From Hoplostethus atlanticus (lineage: Eukaryota > Chordata > Actinopteri > Trachichthyiformes > Trachichthyidae): a stretch of 64,000 bases of DNA. Where the stretch lies: assembly GCA_034670405.1 (NCBI GenBank), contig JAXDDX010000211.1, positions 183,501 through 247,500 of the forward strand, written 5' to 3'. Every line of letters begins with the position of its first letter. The first letter of the stretch is position 1. Shown one piece after another: positions 46,484 through 59,002 of the stretch. Both the position numbers and the translations under genes were made by a program. The notes beneath the pieces are model-generated. The model made no database searches. It was not told where the DNA came from and saw nothing but the letters and a program-made list of their open reading frames with translations.

Positions 46484-48212
46484 ATGCTAGACGGTTAATA
46501 GCAAGTGGAGAAAGTGGAAGGAGGGAAAGAAGAGGAGAGACTGCGACAGACGTTAAAAACCGTCGGGGAGGGAGAGCGCCAGACGGAGACGATACAGGAA
46601 GAACAGAAAAACCCAAAAGCCTCTGAACGCATCGTCACCCTCCCAAGCTGAAGCGACTCGCCGGAGGGTTCCTGCGGCTCTCGGAGGCTCCGGTAAACGA
46701 GGAGGGACGAAGGGGAGGGATGACGGAGACGTGTGAACCATAAATGTGTCGATCCGGGAGACATTTCAACCACGGTGCTCCATTTAAACCGGGGGGCCCT
46801 TGGGAGGCGAGACGGCCTCCAGCCCCGGGGTCTTATCTGTTGTTTGCTGTGGTTACGAGTATTTTTAAACCCCCGACGCTCACAATGGCCCCCGCTAGCT
46901 TTTAAAGTGGACTGATGGTTAACTCTTAGTACCGGAGGCCCCAGGGGGGTCAAGTGGTCAGAGAGGCTCAGCCAGTGTGTCCATCAGCAGCCAGGCGTCC
47001 TGCCAAAGTGTCCTTGAGCAAGACGCCGAAGTCCTACCTCCTCAGTCCTTGTAGGAGCAACATGCTTGACCGGTTTCCTGCTGAAAGTCGAGTGGTGAAG
47101 ATGAGAAGCTAAATATAAAATGTTATGTTTGCACGTCGGGATTTGGATTTGTGGATGGTGAACAAGCGTGACCACGGCTGAAACTTTTCATGCTCATCGG
47201 CCATCAACAGCCAATCAGATTTCCGTGATGTCATTCAATGTCATTTAGTTTTAATTGAGTTTATTTTTCAATGAATGCAAGATAAAGCTCTTGCTAGCAA
47301 CTCATCAAAACAATGTTATGAAAGGAAATACCAGAACAGCAGAAATGACATGCCTGTTCAAAACCTATAGATGCAGTCGGAGCCTCTAGCCCCGCCCACA
47401 ATCGGCCAGAATAGAGCTTGCAGTGTGAACGCAGGGTTAGCGCCTCGCTCTACCGACTGAGCTACACAGGAAATCGAACCCCTAACCCCGGCAGTGTCAG
47501 TGCCTTGCTCCACTCACTGAGGGACAGTTAGCAGGCCAGTTGACTTACGTGTCCCTTTGTAGATTTGAGTCATGACGAAGGAAAAGATGACCGCATCATA
47601 GCAGGCGGACTCATCATGACTCACTGTTGATGCGGGCAGAAGTGGACTGTGGATAAACCAGGCTTTAGCCGCCTACGTGCTCTTCCGCTGTAGAGAACAC
47701 ATCACTGTTGGCGGGGTGACATGGTGACAACAACGCTTATTTACTCATGACACCCAAAAATCGCCAAATGTCAAATTTCAGAAAAAAAAGGAGACACAGA
47801 TATTACAGCGACATGTTTTTTTTCTCCCGGGACAGCAGCAGTACAGTAGGTGTAGATGGTTGCGTAACACGGCAACACCTGAATGACAGCGCAGTCACGT
47901 CCTGAACTGGATGACTGGCGGCTCCCACGTCTCCTGCTGCATCATGGGAAATACTATTAATACTGATACTACTGTTACTGCCGGTGCTGCTAGACGGGGA
48001 TAAACTGGAGGATCAGCAGCAGAAAATAAGACTGAATCCCTCACTTTCAGATACGAGGTTACGGTTTAAAATGTTACCGTAAGGACACAAACTGCTCCAA
48101 CCAGATACAGAAACAGTCTGTGGTTGAAAAATGTCTATTTGGATCTAGAAGTTTCTCTAGAAAAAATGATGGATGATGGACGATTAATGGACTGTTGGTG
48201 AAAAAGGGTAAA

Positions 48213-48243
<31 letters not shown>

Positions 48244-49756
48244 GATCACATCACACACATCTTCCATTTCCCCTCCTGACAGACACAGCCCAGGCCTGTC
48301 TCTACCCATAAGGCCTTGCTGCTCGGTCCGTCCACAGACATGTTTACACTCTCCTCTTCTATAAAAGGAAAAGAACGAGCTCACACATATCTGGATGATC
48401 TGTTGATGTGTTCTCGCTCTCTCTCTCTCGCTCTCTCTCTCTCTGCCTGTCTCTCTCTCTCTCTCTCTCTCTGCCTGTCTCTCTCTCTCTCTGGGGTTTA
48501 CTTTCTGAGTGCCAGGTAATTTCATCTTCAAAAGAAGCGAGAGAGGAGAGCGCTTACTGGGAAACACAAGAAATCAAAAATATCAGAGGTAGTGATTGGA
48601 AGGCAACTCTCAGGAAATCTCTCTCTCTCTCTCTCTCTGTGTCTCTCTCTCTCTCAGGCTACAAGAGGAGATTCTTCAGAAAGAGGAAGCAGAAAACAAC
48701 CTGGCTGCTTTCAGGGCGGTGAGTCCTGCAGAGGGGATTTCTGTGTTTAGTGTACCAAACTATTTTAACATGTCCAAAAATAGTAAAGCTTCGGCTTAGA
48801 GGGAGTAGAAACGAAAACGAAAATATTAATATCGCACTGTATGGTTGTGTGGTTGGTGTTGCAGGATGTGGACGCAGCCACTCTGGCCCGTCTGGACTTG
48901 GAGAGACGCATCGAGACGCTGCAGGAGGAGATCGCCTTCCTCAAGAAGATCCATGAAGAGGTTCGCTCTGCCTGTCTGCCTGCCTGTCTGTCTGCCTGCC
49001 TGCCTGCCTGTCTGTCTGTCTGTCTGCAGCACATAATAAAAGTGCTACGTGTCACATTTGAACATCAATAAATCATCACCACATTAGTTTTGAGACGTTG
49101 GTATGAACTAGACCATCACTAGCAGCCTGTCAACCTCTACCAGCCTCTACCAGCCTGTCAACCTCTACCAGCCTCTACCAGCCTCTACTCTGCATTTCAC
49201 ATCGTGGCCACCGGGTCGATTTGGAGGGAAATCTGCTGGATTGCTTTACGGCACAAAACAGGAAGAGGGCGCTGTTCTTCCAGCGCTAACGGAGCTAAAG
49301 ATAAAGAGTTTCTGGCAACGGCAGATGGAGGAAGGAGAGAAAGGAAGATGGAGAGACAAAGAGGGGGGGACAGGAAGCAACTGGGCTTATGGGAGATGTA
49401 GTTTTAATTTGGAGAAACACTAATAATACCACTGGTGTGAGATAGAGGCTACCAACCGTCTCCATCATGCTCTGAATGGTTTACTATATGGTTTATTATA
49501 TATATTAATTTGACAATATATTGATTTTAAAATGCTCAAAGGACATGAATGAATCTTAAAACTGTAAAGGCTGTTTTCTGCTCGCTGTCTATCTGCCGTC
49601 CGATTCCCTCTTTCTGTCTGCCTGTCTGTCTCTCTGCACTACAGTTGGCCTTCCTGCCTGCCTGTCTGTCTGTCTGCCTGTCTGTCTGTCTTAGCATCTG
49701 TTGTTACATCTGTCTCTGTGTGTATGTGACGACAAACGGGAAGCTTGGCAAAGTAT

Positions 49757-49787
<31 letters not shown>

Positions 49788-52700
49788 GCGTGTGTCTTGG
49801 CAGCGGGCCTGACCAGTGTTTTACCAGAGCGCTGAAATCTCCCCCAGCAGATGTACAGCTATAATTACACTCCTCTATCTGACCAGGGGAGGTGTAGGGG
49901 TGTCGGGTTGTTTGTTTCCAACCAGGAAGACAAAATAAACAGTTTACAGTAATTTATAGTACATTTATATCAAAATAATCCACAATAATAAAGAAACTCT
50001 CCCTCCCACTTCAAAACTATATACACATGTTCAGTTTTCCTTAACCTTTCCAGGCCTGGAAAGCACACACACACACATCTAACTCCCAACACACCTGACC
50101 ACACACCTCCCTCCTCCCTGCAGGAGATCCGCGAGCTGCAGGCCCAGATGCAGGAGTCTCAGGTTCAGATCCAGATGGACATGTCCAAGCCGGACCTGAC
50201 GGCGGCGCTGCGTGACATCAGAGCCCAGTACGAGGGCATCGCCGCCAAGAACATCACCGAGGCCGAGGACTGGTACAAGTCCAAGGTGAGAGAGAGATGG
50301 GGAGAAGTAGTAGTAGTAGTAGTAGGATTAGTAGGAGTAGTAGTAGGAGTAATAGGAGTAGTAGTAGTAATAGTAGTAGTAGCAGTAGTACTAGTAGTAG
50401 GAGTAGTAGTAGTAGTAGGAATAGTAGTAAGTAGTAGTAGCAGTAGTAGTAGGAATAGTCGTAATAGTAGTAGTAGCAGTAGTACTAGTAGTAGGAGTAG
50501 TAGTAGGAGTAGTAGTAATAGTAGTAGTAGCAGTAGTACTAGTAGTAGGAGTAGTAGTAGGAGTAGTAGTAGTAGCAGTAATAGTAGTAGTAGTAGGAGT
50601 AGTAGTACTAGTAGTAGTAGTAGTAGGAATAGTAGTAGTAGTAGTAGTAGTAGCAGTAGTACTAGTAGTAGGAGTAGTAGTAGGAGTAGTAGTAGTAGCA
50701 GTAATAGTAGCAGTAATAGTAGTAGTAGTAGTAGTAATAGTAGTAATAGTAATCTGACTTTTAACCCATCCTGACCGTTGATCTGTCCAGATCTTTGACC
50801 CGTCCTGACCTTTGACCCGAACTGACCTTTGACCCTCGGTCCTGCAGGTGACTGACCTGAACCAGGCGGTGAGCAAGAACAACGACCAACTGAAGCAGGC
50901 CCGGCAGGAGACCATGGAGTTCAGACACCAGATCCAGTCCTACACCTGCGAGATCGACTCCCTCAAAGGCACCGTACGTCAACGACACTCTATTCTATTC
51001 TAACAATGATGGCAACTTTCTCTTCATTCATCTCTTTCTTTCTCCATCCCTTCATCTCTCTTCATCGCCCTATTTCTATTTCTCCCTTCCTGCCTTCCTC
51101 TCTCTACCTCATCCCCCTCCCTCCCCCCTTCCCTCCCTCCAGAATGAGTCTCTGATGAGGCAGATGCGGGACATGGAGGACCGTCACGGGCGCGAGGCCG
51201 GCGGCTTCCAGGAGACCATCGCCCGGCTGGAGGCGGAGATCGCCAACATGAAGGACGAGATGGCGCGCCACCTCCGCGAGTACCAGGACCTGCTCAACGT
51301 CAAGATGGCGCTGGACATGGAGATCGCCACCTACAGGAAGCTGCTGGAAGGGGAGGAGAGCAGGTGATGGGAGGGGCAGGGCTGTGACTGGGCCCTGGCT
51401 ACTGGGCTGTACAGGCTGTTTCCATCTGGGAGGTAGTGGAGAGGACAAAAGAGTGTGTGTGTGTGGGAGTGGATTAGTGTGAGCTATATTGTGTGTTTAT
51501 TTGTGAGTAAATGTGTGTGTAGCTGTGATGCTACGGGTAAGAGGACAAGAGGAATTCAGCCAAACTCCTTGTACAGCGGTTAACTAGACATTATACTTAC
51601 TGACTTACCTCCGTCTCTTTGCAGGATCACGCTGCCCATGCAGAGTTACTCCACCCTGAGTTTCCGTGGTAAGACCATACACTTGCTGTTACCTAAAAAC
51701 GCCACAGGAGGGCGCAAGTCTGTACTTCAATCCCACTGTTTAATTCAATTCAATTCATTTTAGTGTGAAGTTCAGACAGCTGATTTATGACCTGTGATTA
51801 GTTACATATAAGAGTTTGTGTACCACTTTACTTGAGGTGGTGCTCACAAGGCATTTTAAGGCATTGTAAGCACAACATTCCCTTTTTTTACTATATTTTT
51901 TTTATATATAAGTGCTCTTATTGTAAATATTGTGTTGTTTTTTAAATAGAGCTCTTAAAAAACTGTGACATTGTAAATATTGTGCTGGTTATTGTAAATA
52001 GTGTGAACCTGTTATTTTGCACATTTCTGCTGAGCATTGCCACTTTGCATTTCACTACACACCTCGTGTGTGTATGTGACAATTAAACTTCTTGAATCTT
52101 GAATCTTGAATCTTGAATTGTAAGGGAAGTTTATCTGTGCTTCTAAAGGTCGTATAATCTGCTGATAATGCATCAAAACGCACTTCCAGTAAAGTGGTAC
52201 CAAGATGTCTCTCACACCGATATTGTCTGATTGTGTCCGAACAGAGACCAGCCCCGAGCATCAGCGCTCCTCTGAGCTGCACTCGAAGAAAACCGTCCTC
52301 ATCAAGACCATCGAGACCCGCGACGGAGAGGTAACACACACACACACACACACAAAGAAGCTTATAGCATCAAGCGTGTGGGGAAATCGAGGCTATGTAG
52401 CATCAGGGAAAGGCTCTTGATGAGCAGGAGTGGATCGTAGCTCAGTTAGTGGCATTTATGGGTGATTATTTTTGTTGACCTTTGACCTTTAAAATCACAA
52501 AAGGCAGTTACTGCTGTTGAGAAACAAGTGTAACACTCAACGGCGAGGACTCACCTGTAGACTATTTTGAGGTTTGGCCCTGGAAGGCATCCATACATTC
52601 ACCCACACTCAACACATAAGTGCAGGGACTGGTTCAGTCGGAAATGAGCTGTCACATTTCCACGTGGAAGCGTGCAACACCCATGGCTCTCACCTGTCTA

Positions 52701-53150
52701 GGCTGCCGGCATGTTTTGACAGACCGCGTTAACCCTTCTTTCAACAAATTCCCATTTGTGGTTTCGGGCCCCAGGCGAAAAGGGTTGTTGCAGGACAGGA
52801 AATGTGCTAAAAACAAAACAAAACGCTCTGCAAACCCTGCAAACATCCCTTAGGATTTGAAATCAAGTCTCTATCTCCGTTAGTTTCATAGTTGTGGCTA
52901 AAAAAAAATGACAGACTGCTGACAGACAAACAGACAAACCAACAGAAAACAAAACTCTTACTTCTTAAAGTCATTTGGCTCATATGGTTTAACACGACAT
53001 GCTATTTGATACTTTTATCCCACTGAGCTCCAGACGTCTTCTCAACATCCTCCATAAAATTAAATTCTTGCTTCTTAAAATGCTTCCCATGATGCTTCTG
53101 CCTTCCAGGTTGTCAGCGAGTCGACGCAGCACCAGCAGGACATCATGTAA
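45706..53150 (+). CDS. des: desmin, type III intermediate filament protein, 9 exons
   Basis: Muscle intermediate filament that links Z-discs, membrane and nuclei. Exons: 45706-46287, 48658-48718, 48865-48960, 50124-50285, 50848-50973, 51143-51363, 51625-51668, 52245-52330, 53109-53150. Internal exon lengths 61, 96, 162, 126, 221 and 44 match the type III pattern. Start ATG has a strong context (CCACCATGG). Ser/Gly/Tyr-rich head with SSYRRTFG, then rod start [19 protein letters not shown], a coiled coil through exons 2-6, rod end [12 protein letters not shown], and a tail with [15 protein letters not shown]. Exon 1 carries one extra G in a six-G run at 46139-46144; without it the frame continues into coil 1 with [14 protein letters not shown]. 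The corrected product is 472 aa (human 470). Exon 3 uses a weak donor (GTTCGC). Vimentin is unlikely given the head, the tail and dnpep synteny; desma/desmb cannot be told apart here. Confidence 0.95.
46288..48657. other. des intron 1 (2.4 kb)
   Basis: GT tracts (46300-46328, 46431-46480, 48211-48240), a fish-repeat piece with GTGTCCTTGAGCAAGACGCC at about 47009-47028, a tRNA-like inverse fragment (CTCTACCGACTGAGCTACA) at about 47448-47466, and CT tracts before exon 2. No further exon seen. Confidence 0.5.
49090..49500. repeat. dispersed repeat family B, longest copy, in des intron 3
   Basis: Includes GACCATCACTAGCAGCC, tandem CAGCCTCTAC units, AGAGGGCGCTGTTCTTCCAG and GGAGATGTAGTTTTAATTT. 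The first half recurs at about 54655-54760, the second half at 15095-15245 and 40705-40860. Together these define a composite element of about 400 bases. Confidence 0.7.
50308..50753. repeat. (AGT)n triplet tract in des intron 4
   Basis: About 445 bases of AGT/TAG triplets with regular GGA, CAG and AAT variants arranged in higher-order units, such as CAGTAGTACTAGTAGTAGGA repeated about four times. It fills most of the intron between exons 4 and 5. Confidence 0.95.
51990..52118. repeat. LINE 3'-tail relic in des intron 7
   Basis: CATTTCACTACACACCTCGT ... GTGACAATTAAACTTCTTGA ending in tandem ATCTTGA units. This tail type is known from fish Rex1/L2-like LINEs; family naming is from memory. Confidence 0.6.
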
Positions 53151-53298
53151 CCGCCTCCAGAAGAGGAAGAGGAGAAGAAAACAGCCATATCTCTCCTTCC
53201 CCAAAAAAGAACAGATGAAGAAAAACTAATAAAAACCAAGCAAAAAAAGACTTTACAAATTCACCGTCACGGTCTGTACTGTTCTTGTTCTGGTTGGA

Positions 53299-53304
53299 AA
53301 TAAA
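53299..53304 (+). terminator. des: des poly(A) signal
   Basis: AATAAA about 150 bases past the desmin stop. An earlier AATAAA lies near 53227-53232. Gives a short 3' UTR. Confidence 0.55.
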
Positions 53305-54780
53305 ACCTGTTGATTGGTGTGTGAAGGCGGGGTGGGGGTGGCGTCATTAAGCTTGTCGGAGTTTATTTATCTGTGCTTATAGATGTGTTTCAGCTATATA
53401 TACACAACACATGTAGCTTGGGCTGCAAGTAATGGCAAAAAATAATGAAATCACAACATTGACTACTGCAGTTTTTGACATTGCAAGAGACTGCAGAAGT
53501 ATTTCAAACTGAGATATTCTGGTGCTGCGTACAATTCCTGGTCCGCAATTTAAGTTTAATGTCAGAAAAAAAAATCACCTTTTCATTCCAGCTGAGCAAA
53601 TCCTCAGTATTAGCAGATCATTTTCTCCACATTTTTCATGATGGAGAAAGAACGGTGTCCACATGGATCACAATTCTGACCAATATAATCATTGCAATAA
53701 GATTTCTTTTGCCAATTTTCCTGCAGCTCGTCAAGCTTTCAACCTGCTACTGAAGGTCAGAGTCACCGTTTGGTCCAATCAGGACCCTTATGAGGAATGA
53801 GGACAGATGAAAAGAAAAGGATGAGAGAGAAGAGAGAGAGAGGTTAAAGATGTGTGGAGATGGGAGGTGGAATAAAACGCTGTACGAGAAAAAACCAAAG
53901 AGTGGCCAGTTTTCAGGAACGATGATCCCTTGTGACTTTCAAAAATGATTTGCAATAAAAATTAAAATTTGTGTCATTGATCAGTGCATGCCTGCATGTG
54001 TGTATGTGTACTTGTATGCATGTGTGTGTGTGTGTGTGTGCGTGCTCCTTCCCTTGCGTTAAAAGACAACACACACTCTGCAGCATCGTATTTGTCATAT
54101 ACAGGCCCATACGAACACATGCTTTAATAATCAGTCATAATTCATAATAAAGCATGGAGTTACTGGCCTACATTTATGAGATTGCACTCTCCTTTACAGA
54201 ACGCTATAGAAATAAATAACTGAATCGGCAAATAAATACATCCCACTGGAAAAAAAAAAAAAGACACGTTTCACTTAAATTAGATAAAGTTCCTAAGAAA
54301 TGTCAAACAAATAAAAACAGTTTAAATAAAACAATAAAATGCTCCAAAAACAAACAAAACAAAATCAGTAAGTGCAGTGTTTTATGTACAAGTGGTGGGT
54401 TCACGAAAATGCACATGGGGAGGAGTTGGGGGGTGGGGGGGGTCCGAAGAGTCATGCAGGTCGGTTTCCCGTGGACAATTAAAACGTACCGTACGTTGGT
54501 GAACGTGACGCCCCGAACAAACCAAACACCGGAGACAAAAACCTCATGGTACCGCTCAAAGAAAATCAATGCACATGATGGGAGGAGTCGGTATGGCCGC
54601 TCGTCCTCGTGGTCCAGTCTCCTTATTTACACTGACTCTGATTTGGAAAAAGGCGCTTTAACATCAATCACTAGCCGCCCGTCAGCCTCTACCAGCCTCT
54701 ACCAGCCTACCAGGAGAGGGCGCTGTTCTTCCAGTGCAAAGTTGGGGTTTCAGTGCCTTGCTCACCTCGACAGTGTTTTT

Positions 54781-54786
54781 TTTATT
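54781..54786 (-). terminator. tmem198: candidate tmem198 poly(A) signal
   Basis: AATAAA on the minus strand, about 1.5 kb past the stop. Another candidate is near 55922-55927. Neither can be preferred from sequence alone. Confidence 0.3.
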
Positions 54787-55859
54787 CTCTTTCCTCACCC
54801 AGTGTTTAATTTGTTAAGTTTCCATGAGGGTGGAAAGGCGTAGTGCAACTGAGTCTCCGAAAATAAACAACACAGAAATAACATTCACACTAAAATGCTT
54901 TTAGAAAACAGTTCAGAACTGATTTGTATGTGTTTTTTTTTTGATATTTTGAACTTATTTAGTCATAGTTTGTTCTTCCACGTTTTAAGACTTTTCCATG
55001 TCAGCGTCAGTGTAAATATGGCTTCCTCGCTCTCGGCTCATAGCGAAGCTTCCTCAAATATTCCGGCATTTGCGAAGACAACATGCCAACTCGTAATATT
55101 TTACCCTGCTTGTCGTAGCCCTATCGTATCGCTACCCCCGAAATCCTTCTGTGACTATATTTCACAGCAAAAATCCATTGATAGGAGATCTGCCAGTAGC
55201 CCTCCTCCTATTGCTGATTGGTGCAGTCCAAAGAGGGGCAAGGCACCCGTTTAACAGAATCCCCTTCGGAGTGCAGTTTGTCGTGGGAAGAAGTGGTATC
55301 GTCCAGCACCAGGGGTGACCAATGTTGTTCCCCCTTTAAAAAGGTTGTGACGTTAAAGACGTCCTCCGGCTTCCAAGGTGGAACGTGGTCCAGATGGCAC
55401 AGAAAGCAAAGGACCTCAGTTTCCATTCGAGGGCCCTTAGTTCCCTTTATAGAAGACCTTCGTTCCCCTGTTGAGAGGTCGCCAGTCTGCAGGCTGAGGA
55501 CTGAAAAAGTCGCGTTTGTAGCGCCAGTTGAAAAAACATCGGTAGACACACACAGCACGCTGAAACTGAACGAGATTTTGTGTTAGAACCTGAGCCCATT
55601 CCTATCCCTGATGTTTGACTTGAGATGGTGATGTGAGGAGGGCTGGGAGAGCAGGCTGCTGCCGGTTTCTGCCTTTAGAGTCTGACTGCGGTGAGTGTTT
55701 GTGTTTGTGTCGGGCTCTAAGTGCATTCATGCATCTGTGCATTTGTATTAGTAGTAGATCGTGGGAAAGAGAGCGACCAGACCGTCCGCTGTTCCCCGGG
55801 CACACTGACTGATCCAGCATGTAGCAACCAGGACAGTCGGTACTGGTCAAACCAAAACC

Positions 55860-56215
55860 CAGTCAGTAAGGGGTGTGGTCAAACACATTGTGGGGTGTGG
55901 TTAAATCCAGCCATAAGTATATTTATTTACACCCTGTTAGGGGTGTGGCTAAACCCTGTTTGGGGGTGTGGTTATACCCAGTTTGGGGGTGTGGTTAAAT
56001 CCAGCCATAAGTATATTTTCCACCGTGTTAGGGGTGTGGCTAAACCCTGTTTGGGGGTGTGTTTAAACCCAGCTTGGGTGTGGTTAAACTCAGTTGTGGG
56101 TGTGGTTACACCCTGTTGAAGGTGTGGCCCAACCCAGTTTTGGCTACACACAGTTAGGGGTGTGTTGAAGCCCAGTTGGGGGAGTGGTTAAAGAGTCAGG
56201 GGTGCGTCCCTCCCC
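55860..56215. repeat. GGGTGTGG(T)TAAACCC minisatellite
   Basis: About 14 imperfect units of roughly 20-24 bases built on GGGGTGTGGTTAAACCCAGT. A larger pattern (CCAGCCATAAGTATATTT) recurs twice at about 55910 and 56003. Lies in the presumed tmem198 3' UTR. Confidence 0.85.
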
Positions 56216-56252
56216 AGTTAACGGTGTGTTCAGGGCCTCCAGGAGGGAGTGG

Positions 56253-59002
56253 TCAGACCCTTAGCGAGGGCCCCGCGGCTCCGGTGAGGGGCGCAGAGGA
56301 GACACAGTCATAGCCCACATCCACCATGGTGTGGGGCCCGCCCATCAGCCGCCCCGGGTAGGGCTGCGCCTCCACCTGGCGGTCCCGGAAACTCTGGATG
56401 TAGCTCTGGACGGGTCGGAGACAGAGAGGGAGTTTAATATTAGAGGTAAAGAAAACACAAAGATAGAAAACATGACGTGATCGCCAATTCTCACCGGGGA
56501 GAGGACGTCTCCATCGTAGCGGCGGATGGGGTTTGGTTTGCGGCGGTAGGCGGGCTCCGGGTGGAGGGGTTTGGCCTGGTGGTGATGGTGGGACGAGCCG
56601 CCTTGCTGCTGCTTCTTCTTCTTCTTGCTGCGACTGCGATCGTCCCTCTGACGGATCCGCATCACATGCATCCTCCTCTGCTGCCGGCTGATGATCACTG
56701 GCAGGGAGAGAGGAACAGAGGTGGATGAGGCACAATAACTACGTCCATTATCAAAAATCTTTTAAAACCTTTTACAGAAAAGCACAATTACTTTAGTTCA
56801 CTCGTCTCTTGTGGTTTTTATTGCTCTTATTTCTTTTCTGTCATTTTGGCTCTGCTTTTATTAAGTTTTGTTCCAATAATTGTGACTTTTATTGGTTTTG
56901 TTCGAATTGTTTTTGGCTTTTATTTGTATTTTTCTGTCAGATTTTCTTCCCTTGCCTCTGTAAAACACTTTGTAACTATTATTGTTAATGGTTTTGTTCA
57001 GTGGGTGGAAACTGACTGATTTGTACAACAGGGTCATTTAACCAGAGTAGCTACCGATCAGACCCTGGAAGTGGACACCAACCTCCCCTCCCTCCCCCTC
57101 TCCTCACCCTTGGTATGGGAGTATCCCTCGGCGGTCACCTTCCACTGGACCAAGATCCCCAGCAGAGCGAGGGCGGGCCACATCCCGAGCACCACCCACG
57201 TCAGCCAGCACACGGGCTTGGCAGGGCGTCGCCTTCAACCGCTCGTACATATAGAGCACCAGGGCAAAGAGCTCCACGAAGTAGTCCAACGCCACGGTGA
57301 TGACCGCCGCGCCGAACACCGCCGTGGACAGCGTGGTAAAGAGGCGCTGCCACTGCAGGGTGAGCACGGCGAACAGCATGCCCAGGCCAAGCAGCACGGC
57401 CAGGGGCACCCAGACGGAGCGCGGCGGGCTGTCGGACAGCTCCTCCAAGCCCACCAGGGTGGCCACGGCCACCAGCAGGCCGAGCAGCAGGCCCACCATG
57501 AAGAGGCCCACGCTACGCACCAGCATGGTGACCAGGCCGCAGAGCGTGCCGATGCCGAGGCCGATGCCCACCGAGGCCTCCACGCTCAGCTGGGTGTCCA
57601 GAACGCGCTCCTTGTAGCACAGCATGAAGATGACGATGGAGCCGAACATCAGGCCCGTCAGGAACATCACCGCCTTGAAGCAGCGGTAGCCTGGAGGACG
57701 AGGAACAAGCAGAGGCGTCTTGTTATGGGCGTGTCTTGAAACCTTTTGAAGCAATCTCATTGGCTGAATAAGTCAGTTAGCGGATGACGTTTACCTCCAC
57801 TCCGTTAAAGGTTCAACTAGTTTCAACTAGTCTCAAGAACACTAGGCTTCATAATATTAGCTAGTTCCTCTCTTATCCCTTGATTTCTCACTGGGCTTCA
57901 TTCTAACATCACAGAAAAACTGTGGTCCTTTAGCTCCGCCCACTGAGGTTTAACTCAACCAATGATATTATTTCTGCCTCCGAGAAATGTTTGTAGAACT
58001 AAAACTCCCATCTGCAGAGGAAGAAGGGAGTGAGTGGTAGCAAGAAAATTAGGCAGAAGGTTGAAGAGGTTAAGAGGAGAAGAAGAGGATGATGATGATG
58101 AGGCAATATAGAGTGAGAGCTTCCTTCTCATCCCGCCTCCTCTCAGTCTATATTGGGGGTGAGAAGAGAGGTAGAAAGATAGCAAAAGAGGAGGGAGAGA
58201 AGAGGATGAGTGGGAGAGGAAGATAGACAGGTGAGACAGTGGGGAGGATGAAGATGACAGAAAGAGCGAGTAGAGAAAGGAGGGATGAAGGAGGGATATC
58301 CATGCATGACAGGAGAAGGTGTGGAGGAAAGTGGAAAACAGAAAAAGAGCGAGTGAGAAATGTGAAGTGAGAGGGAGAGAAAGAGGAGGGTTATTTTGAG
58401 TGTCGCCCACAATAAACATCCTCATCAAAAACCAGGACGGAGCGACGGAGCAGTTTGAACAGTTTACGGTTCATCTCAGGGTTTTTTCTTTTTAGTTCGT
58501 TGAAAATCGACTGAGCACGGCGTGATCTCACCCGGAGGAACAGATGGCGTGTGCAGGAAACAACGTCGCCTCCGGGCAGAGCGCGGTGTGTTTTCATTCA
58601 ACACAAAAGGTATCGCTGCAGGAGCGCTGCTGAATTTGGTTTACCTCCAGGTACATGAAGAGATAGATGAAATTCCTACAACACATAGATGCTAAAGTAT
58701 TTCCTCACAGTGCTGCTTTTTCCTGGTTTCCTGAACATAAAATCGAAGAGTCTCTGTCTCTCACTCAGCAACTACCATTGACATGCCCTTGAGCAAGGCA
58801 CCTGATGTTGGTTTTCACATGCTGTAATCGACTCACCGAAGAAGCAGTAGATGATGCCGAAGAGGCAGCACATGGAGCAGACGACGGAGGGGACCACCTT
58901 GTAGTGTCGGACCGAGTCCTCGCAGCCGTCCAGGCGCTCGGGGTTCAGCTCCTGGTCGGGCGGGGCCAGCTTGAAGGCCAGCGTCTCCAGAGTGGTCGTC
59001 AT
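56253..59002 (-). CDS. tmem198: transmembrane protein 198, 4 coding exons
   Basis: Seven-pass membrane protein described in vertebrates as a Wnt co-receptor LRP6-associated scaffold. Exons in gene order: 58837-59002, 57108-57690, 56495-56697, 56253-56405. Starts [15 protein letters not shown] in a good context (CCGCCATGA). Helices run through [34 protein letters not shown], the Gly/Leu-rich exon 2 segments ([15 protein letters not shown]) and [15 protein letters not shown] basic cytosolic tail with [14 protein letters not shown] and poly-Lys follows, ending [10 protein letters not shown]...PSLRV. Exon 2 is one base too long: an extra C in the CCC run at 57224-57226 (plus-strand GGG). Correcting it restores the last helix and the [10 protein letters not shown] segment, giving 367 aa (human 360). 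Any 5' non-coding exon was not located. Confidence 0.92.
57780..58000. repeat. dispersed repeat family C, copy 1
   Basis: Includes CTAGTTCCTCTCTTATCCCT, AGCTCCGCCCACTGAGGTTT and TGTTTGTAGAACTAAAACTC, in tmem198 intron 1. Near-reverse-complement sequence lies at 61336-61465 and a same-sense copy at 61680-61770. Confidence 0.65.

Larger units (their letters stand above)
53305..56252. other. convergent des-tmem198 interval
   Basis: Between des (+) and the tmem198 stop (-). Holds a GT tract at 54019-54040, a piece of repeat family B at 54655-54760, a candidate tmem198 poly(A) signal (AATAAA on minus, 54781-54786) and a minisatellite at 55860-56215. No coding exon recognised. Human SPEG, GMPPA, ASIC4 and CHPF, which separate DES and TMEM198, are absent. 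Confidence 0.55.

Noticed and set aside
50148-50774. 208-codon frame with a poly-Ser end in des intron 4
   Set aside because: Exon 4 read through its donor into the AGT array; the GT donor and the phase to exon 5 show it is intronic.
57071-57739. 222-codon plus-strand frame over tmem198 exon 2
   Set aside because: Antisense shadow of the GC-rich transmembrane exon; His/Gln/Ala content is the reverse of Leu/Val/Gly codons.
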